A stretch of DNA of 64,000 nucleotides from Linnemannia schmuckeri (Eukaryota; Mortierellomycota; Mortierellomycetes; Mortierellales; Mortierellaceae). The translations under genes and the position numbers were made by a program. Shown in pieces: positions 47,660-59,458 of this stretch (the stretch's first letter is position 1; every line of letters starts with the position of its first letter). The DNA lies in contig JANATG010000009.1 of the NCBI GenBank assembly GCA_029449235.1, forward strand, positions 1,860,001-1,924,000, in the 5' to 3' direction. The notes beneath the pieces were generated by a model. That model ran no database searches, was not told the origin of the DNA, and saw nothing but the letters and a program-made list of their open reading frames with translations.

Positions 47660-48149
47660 ATCAGGCAAATGTGTTGATGTGTGTTTGTGTTATGCGTTGG
47701 GAGTAGAGGAGAACGGGCAGGTGAGATGGGAAATGTGTGGTGGAATGGAGGGTTTGCAGGCGCAAACGTGCGATGGGCGAGAATTTTTTATGCCCTGAAG
47801 ATGTTTGCGGCTTTCAAGGCTCTACTTTGAATCTTGGGCTGTCTGTTTGTGTTTGTGTTTGTGTTCGTGCGTGTGCATACGCTTTTTTCTCTTTTCTGAT
47901 TGTATGTGCACCTGCGCTTGTTTTTCTGCCCCGACTTCTTCGTGCTTCTTTTCATCGTACTACTTCTTTGTCTTTTTCCGTAGTCCTCATCTTTTACTTC
48001 TTTGGCAAAGAAAAGGGCAGGGTAACCCACTGTGAAGTATAGACAGAAACAACAAGAACCTTTCTTGTAAAAGATAATGTTACGCGCGCCGCGTTTCTCC
48101 TATTTTCTCTACAAGACTATTACTCGAGACGCGAATAAATAACACAGTC

Positions 48150-48699
48150 CTAATACTCATACGTCTCCCTCGCAACGCCAGGTTTCTTCACCGGATACAC
48201 CTTATTCGGCCATTCATAGTTGTACCACAGAGCCTCATACCAAAGCGTCGCTCGTCTCATGGCGGTCCATCCAGCAAACTGCCCACAAAAGCTCCTATCC
48301 TTTTTGGCGCATTGTGAATAGTAGAATCCATCTTGTGGGATGATTACATTGAAAGGACGAAAGCAAGGCGGAACGACATGGACGATAAATTTAAAGCGGT
48401 TGAGGGCAGGGACTTGGTCAGAGACGGGCTGGGATGAGTAGACGTCCCAGATGAGGGTTGAGCTTTGGCATTTGGTTGTTGGTGTTGCGCCGCCCTACGA
48501 GTTCACGAGGGTTGAACTATATCGATTGCAAAATTAGAAGAAAATCGGGGAAAATTGTTGGTTATTAACCTTCTCTCCAGCTGACAACCTAACAGGCTTA
48601 GGAGGGAGTGGACGTCATTTACAGGGTGATGTTTCCGGTCGGCAAGGCAGAGATAACGCTTGCAACCAGTGCAGCAACAAGAAGAGTGAGCGTCTTCAT
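48150..48699 (-). pseudogene. Copy B of a small secreted protein gene; best-preserved, but splice phase is broken
   Basis: Exon 1 (48699-48623) encodes a clean signal peptide, MKTLTLLVAALVASVISALP, ending CT|GTAAAT in phase 2. Exon 2 (48494-48150, 115 codons including stop) reads GGATPTTKCQSSTLIWDVYS and on to PGVARETYEY with four Cys (TKCQ, PPCF, SQCA, SFCG) and aromatic residues. The obvious acceptor TCGTAG|GGC gives the wrong phase for exon 1; an upstream acceptor (GATATAG at about 48517) restores phase but places a TAG directly before exon 2. So either an unrecognised splice form is used or the gene is freshly inactivated. If expressed, the product would be a secreted protein of about 120 residues. 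I do not recognise the family. Confidence 0.55.
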
Positions 48700-49439
48700 C
48701 TCAGACAGGGGAGGGGAGATGCTATGGAAGGAGAAGGAGGGATGGGTGAGAGGATGTGATGGGAAGGTTTGGTCGGGGTAGTGGATGTTGCTTGATGATC
48801 AGGCCCTTACACCAGTATAAATTATGGCTCTCAAATGCCACCTTGGGCCGTTATTTGGTTTGTGTTTGTGTTTTGCATTTGTGCTCGTGTTCGTTTCTTT
48901 TTTTCTTCCTCTTTGGCAAGAGAAGAGCGAGCGCCGTCGTTGTGAAGTACAGACATAAGGGGGTTGTGCTCGGTATGATGGACTCAGACTGCACTTCAGA
49001 TAGCATGGTGACTTGTCACTGCTGCAGCAATCAAAAGAGCAGTCAGAAACGGAAAGCTGCTCCAGGGCTCATCATTACATCTCTTAAAAATGGACCGTGA
49101 GAGAGCAGCGGACCAGATTGCGGATTAAGCGCAGTGCCCCTAATTTAAAAGATAGTGTTTGCCAGGCTGCCTGTAATGAACTCGAGCTTTAGATTTGATG
49201 AGGGTCCAGTTTGCTAGTTTAGAAAGACATGACATGACCTGCAGCTCCACAGAGATCCCGGGTCGCTGAATAGACGGCTGTTGTTTTAAAAGATGTGCCA
49301 CACGAGCGGTTCTCTGGAATCCAGACTGTGCAGGCGATCCTGGGCTGCCCTTTAGATCTGGAACGACCCCCTAAACTAACTTAAAAACTTTAAAAAAATT
49401 GCGAGTTCCTCCTCCTCCTCATGCTTTCTACCTCTAAAC

Positions 49440-49700
49440 TCTATCGTATTAACTATCAACTACTAAGCAACACAATCCCAATACCCCAATGTGCTCCTCA
49501 ACGCTCCCTCAGGCCACCCCCTCATTCTCCTGCGAATGATCATACCAAATACACTTGGCCCGACTCCTCCACTCCTCACCTTCAACGCCGCCCGGTGCGA
49601 TCTCCTCCAACCAACAATCTTACACAGAACCGCCAATTGCCTCTGTAGCATTCAAACCTTGTTCATTGGCTGACGAGTTGTAGTCAAATTCTACAGAATA
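49440..49700 (-). pseudogene. Probable remnant copy C of the same secreted protein family
   Basis: The plus-strand words TAAGCAACACAATCCCAATACCCCAATG and the following CTCCTCAACGCTCCC align with the 3' end of copy B (TAAATAACACAGTCCTAATACTCATACG, then CTCGCAACGCC) and with the 3' side of copy A. On the minus strand a broken frame contains CKIVGWRRSHRAAL, comparable to CGQFAGWTAMRRATL in copy B. No signal-peptide exon is found. It is a heavily eroded third member. Confidence 0.4.
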
Positions 49701-50134
49701 GAGTGGATCGTTATCGGCGATGAGTTTGAATCTGGAAAAAGCGCGTTCTGGGTGGTTCTTGCCGTTTTTGGCGGCACAAGCGGCAACCAGAACAGGAAAT
49801 TTTTTTTTTTTCTGGCAGGGTTTTTGAATAGAAGTGGGTGGAGAGAGGAAAATGTGGTGCGAGTTTTGGGGTATAAGTGGTTATTCTCAACACGGGTACG
49901 CTTATTATACTCAAAAAAAAAAAAAATATGGAGAGAGAGCGAGAGAGGGGAAGGAAATTCGAAGCCATGTACAAAAACACTCCCCATCGACATGCATGCA
50001 GGACTCCGCGTGTGAGAATGACCGCCCTTTTCTTCTGCGTTGATATCCCGATCGTGCTGTACATGCATACCATTTACACCCCTCAATTCCTGCTGCTTTA
50101 TTATGTTTTGTGAAGGGAGGTCGATCGCTTGCTC

Positions 50135-50176
<42 letters not shown>

Positions 50177-50834
50177 GGACGGAACTGGTGGGTAACAGGA
50201 TGTAGCGAGGTAAATCGTGTGTTACTCAAAATATGATTCTGATGTTTGCAGCCCATGCTTCTACCAAGAACCCTGAACGGATAGTACCAGTATTTTTAGG
50301 CTGTCGGCACACTATCATAATGATTACCTCAATCATATTCTGTCAAATTTACCAAAGAAAATCTATCTGAGAAAGAACGCTTATCATGGTCCCCTGTTTT
50401 CTCATGCACATGTATCCGCCCAATGCGCGAACACAAAAAAAAAAGAAAAAAAACCATAGCACTTAGGGTTTCAACAGAGAGTAAAATCATAAAGCAAAGT
50501 GGGCTAAAGTGTTGCATCCGAGATCAAACAATCCTAAGGCTCCGGGTTTTTGTGAAAAAAAAAGCAGCCGAGCGCTCATGTGCTTTACAATAAGGGCACG
50601 AGCTCTTTCGCTTTACCATTAATCACTCATCAGCAACTAACGCGCACGTTTTTCGTCTTTGTCCTATCTGACGCAAACTATGTCCAGATAGAAAAAAATC
50701 AGAGGGATGGAGAACGCGTCTCCAGAGGTAGAGAATCAATCAGTTTCAGTTTTCGCGTTTTATTTTTTGACTAGCGTGCTTTATGTGACTATGGCTAAGA
50801 AAATAAAAATGGGAGGACGGAGTACTCCTACATC
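49701..50834. other. Intergenic region
   Basis: This is 3' of the ferroportin gene. It has a poly(T) tract of about 33 nt at 50139-50171 and a smaller A-run near 49912-49925. No gene is seen. Confidence 0.6.
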
Positions 50835-52181
50835 CTACTTCAGCTTGATATGATGCAACAAATGACCCCTATCCTTCCACACAAAGCCCGTATAAACCCC
50901 TGCAGCGGCCACAACAACCCCTACAGAGATACTAGCAGGCACCACAAACACCTTCGGATCCGACCATACAATCGTCAGCACATATTGTAGCAAATCAAAT
51001 ATATTACACATGCTGTACTGCCATCCCGTAACACTCGTGATGTGACTTGAGGAAGTGTATTCTTGGAGGATCAGGGATTCTGCCAGGTCGAACATCCATA
51101 GCCCCAAACGACTGGCTGCCATACCACCGAAGAGGAGGACCGATGTTGTGGTTAGGGTCATGTCGTGGGCTTTGTTGGCGATGGCGATGAGGACCAGCGA
51201 AAGTGTGAGGGCGAGTTGCCAGATGGACCAGAGACCTGTGCGGACGTTGCCGATTCGCTTGGAGAGTAAGGGCTCGACGTAGGTGCCTGCGACGCCCATG
51301 GCCCCTGAAACGGCCTTCATGATACCGAGGAGGCTGTTGCTGTAGCCGATCATAGTTAAGTAGGAAGTCATGGTTCCGCCGAAGGAGAGGACGTTAATGT
51401 AGAGCATCCCGATGGAGAGTGTTATCAGGAAGGTCTTGTGATGGATGTATTCTCGGAAGCTGACCGGTACTGATGCTTCTTCCTCCACTTGTTCCGATTC
51501 TCCAGGGGCTGCCGTTGGTGGTGAGGGAGGGGTATAGGGCGCACGGGTGTGGAGTGCAGGAATGTCACGATGGATCTGACTGACGAGGATATATTCCACC
51601 ACAGCTGAGACAGTGGTCCAAGTAGAGATGGCGACCGTAGCAACGAAGGGCGAGGGTGTAGTGAGGAGGTATCCGACAAAGATAGGCGAGACGGTTTTGC
51701 ATACCAGATCGATCCTCCTCATAGTCGGCAGGAGCATCTCGAGATGCCCCTCCGAAATAACAAACGCCCAGTCCTTCTCGATCGCAATACTGTTCCCGAT
51801 GAAGGATAGCTTGAGCGCGCACCCTAGCACAATTATCACCGCGTACAATCCATTACTCGACCCATGCAAATTGCCGTCGTTATTGTTGTTGAGGACGAGA
51901 AGGAAGTAAAAGAGTACCGTACTAACAATAACACTAAGCTTTTGGATCAAAAGTGTAACCCGATAAGTATTCAATCTCGAGAGGATATTGATCCAGTTGC
52001 CAATCTGGTTACTGAGGACGAGGGCCGCAAGAGTGGTGGTGAGACCGTATACAGAGGATTGGAGAAGGGAGGAGGTGTAGATTTTTGAGATGAGAAGATA
52101 GGATGCAAATTCGAAGGACCGGTCGACCCATGATGTTAGTGCGTGGGATAGATATAGTTTGTGGCAATTGTTTAGTATCAT
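50835..52181 (-). CDS. Ferroportin / SLC40 family iron exporter (448 aa, single exon)
   Basis: This is a major-facilitator-type metal exporter. Family motifs: LYLSHALTSWVDRSFEFASY in the first helix (compare the LGHSLSTWGDRMW region of ferroportin), IEKDWAFVIS, and MRRIDLVCKTVSPIFVGYL, the hallmark MRRIDL-CK segment. About 11-12 helices follow, with a Pro/Glu-rich cytosolic loop near the middle (PYTPPSPPTAAPGESEQVEEE). Family role: export of Fe(II) or related divalent metals from the cytosol, or into an organelle such as the vacuole. The start is placed at 52181 because homology begins eight residues later. The frame is open to an ATG at 52433, adding 84 residues with a run of Phe encoded by a poly(T) and a His/Pro-rich HPHPHPHHPHH stretch; I treat that as 5' UTR, but a His-rich leader cannot be excluded. 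Confidence 0.85.
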   Translation of the reverse strand: MILNNCHKLYLSHALTSWVDRSFEFASYLLISKIYTSSLLQSSVYGLTTTLAALVLSNQIGNWINILSRLNTYRVTLLIQKLSVIVSTVLFYFLLVLNNNNDGNLHGSSNGLYAVIIVLGCALKLSFIGNSIAIEKDWAFVISEGHLEMLLPTMRRIDLVCKTVSPIFVGYLLTTPSPFVATVAISTWTTVSAVVEYILVSQIHRDIPALHTRAPYTPPSPPTAAPGESEQVEEEASVPVSFREYIHHKTFLITLSIGMLYINVLSFGGTMTSYLTMIGYSNSLLGIMKAVSGAMGVAGTYVEPLLSKRIGNVRTGLWSIWQLALTLSLVLIAIANKAHDMTLTTTSVLLFGGMAASRLGLWMFDLAESLILQEYTSSSHITSVTGWQYSMCNIFDLLQYVLTIVWSDPKVFVVPASISVGVVVAAAGVYTGFVWKDRGHLLHHIKLK

Positions 52182-53860
52182 GGAATTGAGTTGAGCTGGA
52201 TCCTCTCGTTGTCGAAAGTGAGATGATGAGTGATGAGGGTGATGAGGATGAGGATGAGGATGTCGAAGAAGGGTGATGCAGCAATAGGAGAGCCGCACGA
52301 CAAACAAACAACAAACAAGCCAATCCGAAATGTGAGAAGATTCGAACAATTCCAACTTCCAAGGACTAGACCCTTCGATCAAACCAAAAAAAAAAAAAAA
52401 TTGCCCAAAAAGCCACAAAAAAATCTTAACCATGCAAAACTGCCTCTTTGATCTGCCCCTGTTTTGAACCTACACCTTCCTTGGAGATGTTGTCTGAGTA
52501 CAGTGTTCCCGCTGAATTCTCGCTCATTTTAGGTTGGTTTCTGCTCTCGAGTCAAGTAGCGAACCTCTTCTTCTTTACATTAGCTAGAGAGGGCATTTTT
52601 GTTCAACAAACTCTCCTTGAGCGATCATTTACTGTAGGCGAAATGTCATGTTTGTTCCCTTCTCCTCTCGCACCCTTACACATCAATTATGGACGCCCAA
52701 AATTCAGGTACGGTGTTTGAATCAGTTCACTACTGATAAAAAAGTAGGGAAGCGATCAACGACTTTGATTTGGAGAGAGAGAGGGAGAAAAAATAAACCC
52801 GCAGTTTCACTTCCCACATGCACAATCGCCACACGGTCTCTTGAGCGCAAATGGTACCAAAAAGCTCGGAACTACTCATCCATCCCAACATACTGCATAG
52901 ACTGTATCACTTCAGCGCTCACTCTCCCTCCTTCCCTGCCTTTCTCTTCCTTGTCTCTCTCATCACCGAGGTATGCAAGTTTACCCGGAGAAATACATGA
53001 TGCACTGTCGTGAAGGGTGCACTGCTCTCAAACAAACCTTTTTTTTTTTTAACAATGATCTCAAATCAAGAAACATGTGTGGAATTAGGTACGAGCGGAA
53101 GGAGAGTAATAACAATCCCCGTAGAAGGGAGTGTGAACCTCCCAGGATAAAGAGTCGAGGGAGAAGAGTTGGAGTTGAAGTTGAAGGTCAAAAGCTGAAA
53201 GAAAAAATGGGCGCCAGTTTTGTTTCCTAATATTAGACTGACTTGATCACTTTACTTTTTGCCCTAGCTCGTTTTTCCCAATTCAACGTCTCATGTGGAC
53301 AATATTCTGTAGCCAGTTTTCCCAAAGTCGCTAAAACATGTTGTTTTGCTTAGCATCAAAATAACAAAAACGAAATGAGAAAAGAGCTCAAGGCGCTAGG
53401 CAGCTCCTAGGCTGATGAGCCTTTATTGCTTTTAGGCCAGTGAAAAGGGGTCAGTTGGACTAGCGCTGTATCCCTTTCCTGGGGTTTTATATGTGTGCTT
53501 ACATGTCCAATATCGTATACAACAGTACAAAAAAAATACACTAAAATTTACACCCCCGGTAACAGAACTGGCTGGACATTGCATATCGTACCGAAGCAAT
53601 CGGGCAGTGGTTATTTGTTGTGGTTGATTCGTTTATTATTGAGCGTTTTTGCGTAAGGAAGAAGAGAATGGGATATGGGTGCATGAAATGGAATGTAGAT
53701 ATGCAGATACATGCTGTTTTTTTTCTTGTAAAAGTGGAGGGAAGAGGAGGTGGTCGTAAGATAGTAAGGAAAAATAACGAAAAGTAGTTGATTAAATAAT
53801 AAATCGGCCCTGTGTAGCTTTGCAGTACCCAAGGAAAACGAAAAACAACATCGTGCTTTT
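52182..53860. other. Intergenic region between ferroportin and the GPI-protein gene
   Basis: This contains the ferroportin 5' region (CATCCTCAT repeats at about 52220-52265, A14 at 52387-52400) and the 3' UTR of the secreted protein. A short perfect stem CTAGG-CAGCT-CCTAG is at about 53396-53410. No gene is supported. Confidence 0.55.
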
Positions 53861-54925
53861 TTAGAGGGCAGCGGCGGCAACGGCAACAAGGACAGCAGCA
53901 ACACCAGCAAACAAGGTAGTAGCCGAAGAAGCGCCGATAGAATCAGCAGCGTTCTTGCTGGTAGGGTTGGTTCCGGCCGACGAGACGGTGCCTGAGGCAC
54001 CGGCACCGGCAGCGGCACTGCCAGAGGCGCCGGGGATGGAGGCGGTGGCGGTGCCGGTGGTGATGATGGGAGTAGGGGTGATGGTGCTGTTGGGCGAGCC
54101 TGCGGGGGGCTTGCAGGCGGATCCGTCAGCCATTGTGTAGACGCCGGGAATGACGTTCCAGCAGCCCTTTGTCGAGATGCCTATTCATTTGTTACAGATA
54201 GGGGAAGAGGAGAAGAGGTATATTGCATTAATTTCGATTGTTTGTTTGGGCTGGTGCAAAAGGGGGATGGTGATTGGTGTGCGGCTGGACTGAGAGAGAA
54301 TAATTCATTTTGTCACAAATTGTTCAGATGGACAGGGTGCACTTCATCCATTTTTGGAAAGAACGATGAGGATGGATGGATTAGATCAATAATCAAAAGC
54401 AGGAAAAGGAGAAGGAAGGAGAAACAGTGGTTACTTACTAGTATTGCAGTCAGAGTTGTCGGTCGACATGCAGCACCGAATACAGAACGTATTTGTCGCA
54501 GGCTCAAGCAGGGACACAAACTTCTTGTAGCCCGCACAGGAATAAGGCCATCCATGCGAATCCATTTGTCCACCGTCATCCAAAGGATCTTGGGCCCAAA
54601 CCGCAGAGTTAATACATCCAGTCACCTGGACATACTGGGCAGTATCGTTCTTGAGGTAGTTGGTCGAGAGGATGTAGCCATCGGGCATTTTGAGACCACC
54701 ATTCTTTTGTTGGCCGTAGCAGTAGACAGCTCCACAACCCTCGTTGGGGGCGACGGGGGCGACACCGTATCCGGTCATAAAGGTGCAGAATTGGTTAGCG
54801 GAATCGATGGAGGTGATAATGGGTTGGGTCTTGTTCTTTGTAGTGCAGGTCACTGGTTCGTAGGCCAGGACGGTAGCGGGGGCAGCTGCGAGGGCAGCGA
54901 TGAGGAAGGCTTTCTTCATGAACAT
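53861..54925 (-). CDS. GPI-anchored cysteine-rich secreted protein (268 aa, 2 exons)
   Basis: Exons 54925-54439 and 54180-53861 join in phase 1 (807 nt). A signal peptide (MFMKKAFLIAALAAAPATVLA) leads to a Cys-rich ectodomain: CTTKNK, FCTFMTGYG, GCGAVYC, VTGCINSAVW, HGWPYSCAGYKK, TNTFCIRCCM, SDCNTS, KGCWNVIPGVY. A Ser/Thr/Ala/Gly-rich stalk follows, and a C-terminal hydrophobic tail (ATTLFAGVAAVLVAVAAAAL) typical of a GPI-attachment signal. The block CAGY-x-x-LEPAT-x-x-FCIRCC-x-DC-x-GCW-x-VIPG-Y resembles the end of the fungal 'macrophage activating glycoprotein' type of secreted proteins, a resemblance from memory, not a search. Expected location: plasma membrane outer face or cell wall. Function unknown; such proteins are often expressed during contact with hosts or surfaces. 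The first ATG is used; a second ATG two codons later would also keep the signal peptide. Confidence 0.82.
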
Positions 54926-57875
54926 TGGTGCAGGGAGGTGAGGTGATTTAGAATGCAGTGGAGTGGAGAGAGGTTGCTGTTGGACCGAGGAACAGGAGAT
55001 TTTGGAGGAATAGATCAGCAAAGGATGAAGAGAAGGAGATGGAAGAGAGAGAACAGGGAAAAAGTACAAATGGTAAGGCAAGTATACAAAAGAAAGAGAA
55101 AAGAGATGAAAAGTGAGAGAGAGAGAGAAAGAGAGAGAGAAGAGAAGAAAAGAAAAGAAAAAAATAAGACACACGGAGAAGGGCGGGGACCCGCCCCGTT
55201 TTAAAAGAGATCGCAGGATCAGACAGACAGAAGAGACAGACAGGAGTGGCAGATAGTCATCATCGTCAGTTCGACGCAAGAACCCCCTCCTCCCTTTTTT
55301 TTGTTTATTTTTGCTAACCTTTTTGCCTCCCTCTTTCTCCGCTCTCTCTCTCTTCAGGAGAACTGTAACAATAGCAGGAATTATACAATAGGATAAAAAG
55401 GGACACATCGAGGGCGACATAAGCATACGAAAAAGGCGGTATATTAGAATAAAACAAAAGAAAAGCCATTCTATCCATTGTCTTTGAATAAGGATGGACG
55501 TTTCCTTTGTCGTTTATTATTAGATTGTTGTTGTATTGGTCTTCATCATCATCACGATCATACATGAACAAGAAACTAGCAGGTACTGACATTTCGTATT
55601 GTGTACGGTGATTTGTTAGTTGATTAACCATATTGCATTGCAAAAACGTGCCAATTTCTAATCGGGTGCTGAGTCAGGGAAGTCTTTCTCTTCGCAAGCA
55701 TCGTTACTTATCTGTCATGTTGAAAAAATGGAGAACGTTGCATTCTAGTCACCGAAAAGCCTCCTCTTTGATATATCCCTTCCATTCCGTCCCGGATGTC
55801 TTCATCCGACGAGCACCAAACCTGAAATGAACAGATAAAATATGTGACCAAGGAACGGTGCTCGACTACAGCTCCATTCTCCGAAGTAAGACGACAGTAC
55901 CCACAAGGAGATAAGAGGAGAGTTGAAAACAGGACGAGGGTAACCTGAATCACAAAAGTCTCAACTTCAGGATAAATTGGCCCCAGATTCCGCGTCCATC
56001 ATCCCTCAGGAGTCGTACCACAGCAACAACATTGAACGACGAAACAACAGAAACGTGCAGCAATTGGAAAAATGGAAATACAAGAAACTGGAAAGAAAGA
56101 GCAGAGAGGTAGTAGATGCGACATGCCAGTCAGGTGAGAGGTGTCTCAAGAAGGAGAAGCAAAATGTGAAGAATGTGATGCGCTTTCTGCTGCTCAGGCA
56201 CCACCATACATTCCATTTTCATTAGAAACGACAAAGATGATTTACCCGTAGGGCCTGCATGGCATTGACCCCGTCTCCTGTCATATTCTTGGCTATCCCT
56301 AAGTGAAAAAAGGCCGTTGGCTCAAAATGTATGAATATATGTACTGTAACTGCACTATGTGGCTCTCGTTTGGTGTGTATGTGTGTGGGGCAAATGCTTA
56401 TTTTTACAAGGCTCTCACTCGGTTGCAACATATCCTAGTTACATATTTTTCCAGAAAGCTGTCGTTAATTCTGCTGTGTGAGGTACTGGGATGGTATGTT
56501 GTAGGCAGAAAGCGCTTTTGCACGTCGTCCGCATGTACTTTCGTGCGCGAAAACACTCCCAAAGAGAACGTGCTCTCATAATTTTTGTTGTCTCTCTCAC
56601 TTCATGACCGAGCACTCTCTCCTTCCTTTACCAACTACACAAAAAAAAAAGAAAAAACTGACAGCCAGCACACCTTTTTTTTAGGAGTGAACAACAACAG
56701 CGACAACAACGTACTTTCCTTGATATCCCTCGGGCTAAACAAGAATGAACTCCCTAAGGAGTCGTCAATAATGAGGAGAGCCACTCAAGGAGTATTATTT
56801 TCTGTTCGCTTTACAAACCTCCTTTGAGGATTCTCAAACACGCAACGTGATTAATTATAAAAATTCCCTCACTCAGGTCAGGCCCAGGATAAAAAAAAGT
56901 GACCGAAACTGATTACTTGTATTGGCCGAAACAAGACGAATCTCGAGGTGGGGGCTTTTTGATCAATACCCAAAGGCATCTGGTACCTGCCTTCTTACCC
57001 CATCCTTTTCAGTATCATTTGCAGTATCGTTGATGACAACAGCGAATGCCTTGGGGATAAGAGTCGCTCTTGCATAAAAGAGCATCGCAAGCAAGGAAAA
57101 GTGCAAAGACAACAACAATAAAAAACCCCCCCAAGAGAAGAGCAAACAGACTTCCTCTCTCTCTCTCTCGTTTTTCTATTTGCTCGGACCTCTTGCTGTT
57201 GCAATGTTTTGTCCGCCCGCCCTCCAAAACACCTAAAATGGGAACATGTTCCACTCTCACCTCCGCACGAATTCCAAAAGAGCAAAAACAACATCATGAA
57301 CAAAGAATACGTAAACATTTTTTGACGCCCAGCTTGGACAAAAAAAATAAACCCTTGCGTTATTTTTAACATTCTCACTTCTGACAATAGGGAGTGGGTG
57401 GATGAATGGGTGTGGTGGACATTCAGTGGTTCATCCGATCTTCCCCAATGGTGTCAACTCGTCTTTTGTGTGTTTCTCGTCTTTCCTCCCCCTTTAACGA
57501 CTCGTCAACCATTTGTTCATTTATTCCGAATCAACTCAACACAGGGCAACCGGTCCAGAATCGAGCAAAGCAAATAAGGTCCGACGTTGGCGGATGACCC
57601 ACACACTTCTATTTCCAGTCAACGATCAAACCCTCAACACCAAAAAGATTACAAAATGGCAAAATGGGAAAGGAAGGAAAGAAATGTCAACAAATGATGA
57701 CACTATTCAGGGGTACAAAAATGAAGGGGTTTACCATCTGCCGTCATCACAGCGACCTGTTTCTCCTACATAGACGAACCCATCCCTCCCTCCCTCACCT
57801 CACCCATTGCCAAGAACACGAATTCTAAAATGCTTTTTATTTCAAGTCACTATCGCATCACAACAGTAATAAAGT
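54926..57875. other. Intergenic region (2.9 kb) without supported genes
   Basis: The left 300 bp are the purine-rich leader/promoter of the GPI-protein gene (GA microsatellite about 55112-55142). The remainder has only short frames with no domain, signal peptide or splice support. A CT microsatellite is near 57155-57171. Confidence 0.55.
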
Positions 57876-59420
57876 TTACCACTTGACGGCCAGAGGGTTA
57901 ACCAAGTTCTGTTCAACAGCATGATACCCAGTCCGCAACTGCTCTCTGGCCTTTGGTGTATCAACACCACCAAGCCACTCGCGATACAATTGCTCAAGGA
58001 CAGGATTCTCTTCTGGTTTCCGTGCCAAGGCACCGTTCCGATACTGTCCATCGACCTGTGCAATCCAGTCCTTCAATGGCACCGCCACAAAGTTATCGCC
58101 GGGAGGCTTGAGCTGACCTCCTCCGTTGATACATCCAGAAGGGCAGGCCATGACCTCAACAAAGTGGTAAGGCGATTTCCCTGTCTTGACTTTACGAACC
58201 AAGTTCTGAATATTCCTGAACCCATACGCGGCCGCAAACTTGAGTAGCACCTCGCCACTACCAGGCATCTCCAACGTCACTTCCCTGAAATCCGAATTCC
58301 TGACCGTCTTAACCTCAACACCTACAGCTTTGTCAACATCCACTCCGTCAATTCCAAAGATCTCCCGAGCAGCATACTGCATCACATATTCCAAGAACCC
58401 ACCAGAGGCATTTCCACTGGCTCCGACAAGAACCTGGTCTGCTCCTGTATTGGGATCCTTGATCACAGAGTTGTAGCCAAGGTCAAGGTCCAGTTCTCCA
58501 AATGCAGACATGTCCGTCTGTCCTTGCTCCCCAAACATCTTTTCGACCTCTGTTGATGTGATGACGCAGTCGACATCCCTGGTCTTGTACAGGTCCGAGT
58601 AAAAGTCTGACCGCGACGCCTCCAACTTCTTGTCATAGCAAGGCATCACACACACATGATAAATCTGATCCGGGCTATTCGAAGTAAATGGAACGTAAAT
58701 ATTAATCAAGTGTTCCTAGCATTCGATTTCTGATGCGCCAAGGAATATCATGGTGGCAGAACTTACTTAAGGCCAAGCTGCGATCCAAAGTGGTTCTTGA
58801 CCATAGAGCCCATGATTTGCTGAGGAGACTTGGTCTCACTGATGTATGGCAGCATGTATCCGTGCGTCTTTTCCGCATAGCAAATCCAGCCTAAAAACGT
58901 GCAACCAGAAAACACAGCCATTAGTTCAATTTCTCTTGATCTCATGTCAGAGTTATAACACCCATTCAGATCACAACATGACGTTACCTGGACATGCAGA
59001 TGCGAGCATAGGCATGGCGCTCTCGGTCTCGACTGCGACTGCGGGCTCGTCATTAGTGGCAGCAGCCCCTCTCCGAATAATTCTCTTCCTAGGCTTTGGT
59101 GTATCGACCTCCATATCGCCTGAAGCTGCTGCTGTCGCCTCCGAGGGTGGTGCGGATCCATTCATGTTGGGCGGTTTGAGAACGCCCTTGGTAATTGCCT
59201 TCCTGTACCGTTCCACAAACTCCCGTCCGGTCTCCAGGAGCGCCAAATCTCTAGAGAAGGATGTATCGAAGACCGAATGCACTCCAAGCGACTTGAAGAA
59301 CCACGTCAATTTTCGGGCGACCTGCAAGGGTGTCTGTTGGTATTTTGCTGCAAATGACGCACGAGACTGAGGAGAGATCGAGACGACCACCGTGCGATGT
59401 GTGCTTGGGTCATTTGTCTA

Positions 59421-59458
<38 letters not shown>

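Noticed and set aside
52182..52433. 84-codon N-terminal extension of ferroportin
   Set aside because: Contains a Phe run from a poly(T) and repeat-derived His/Pro; family homology starts after 52181. Kept only as a finding.
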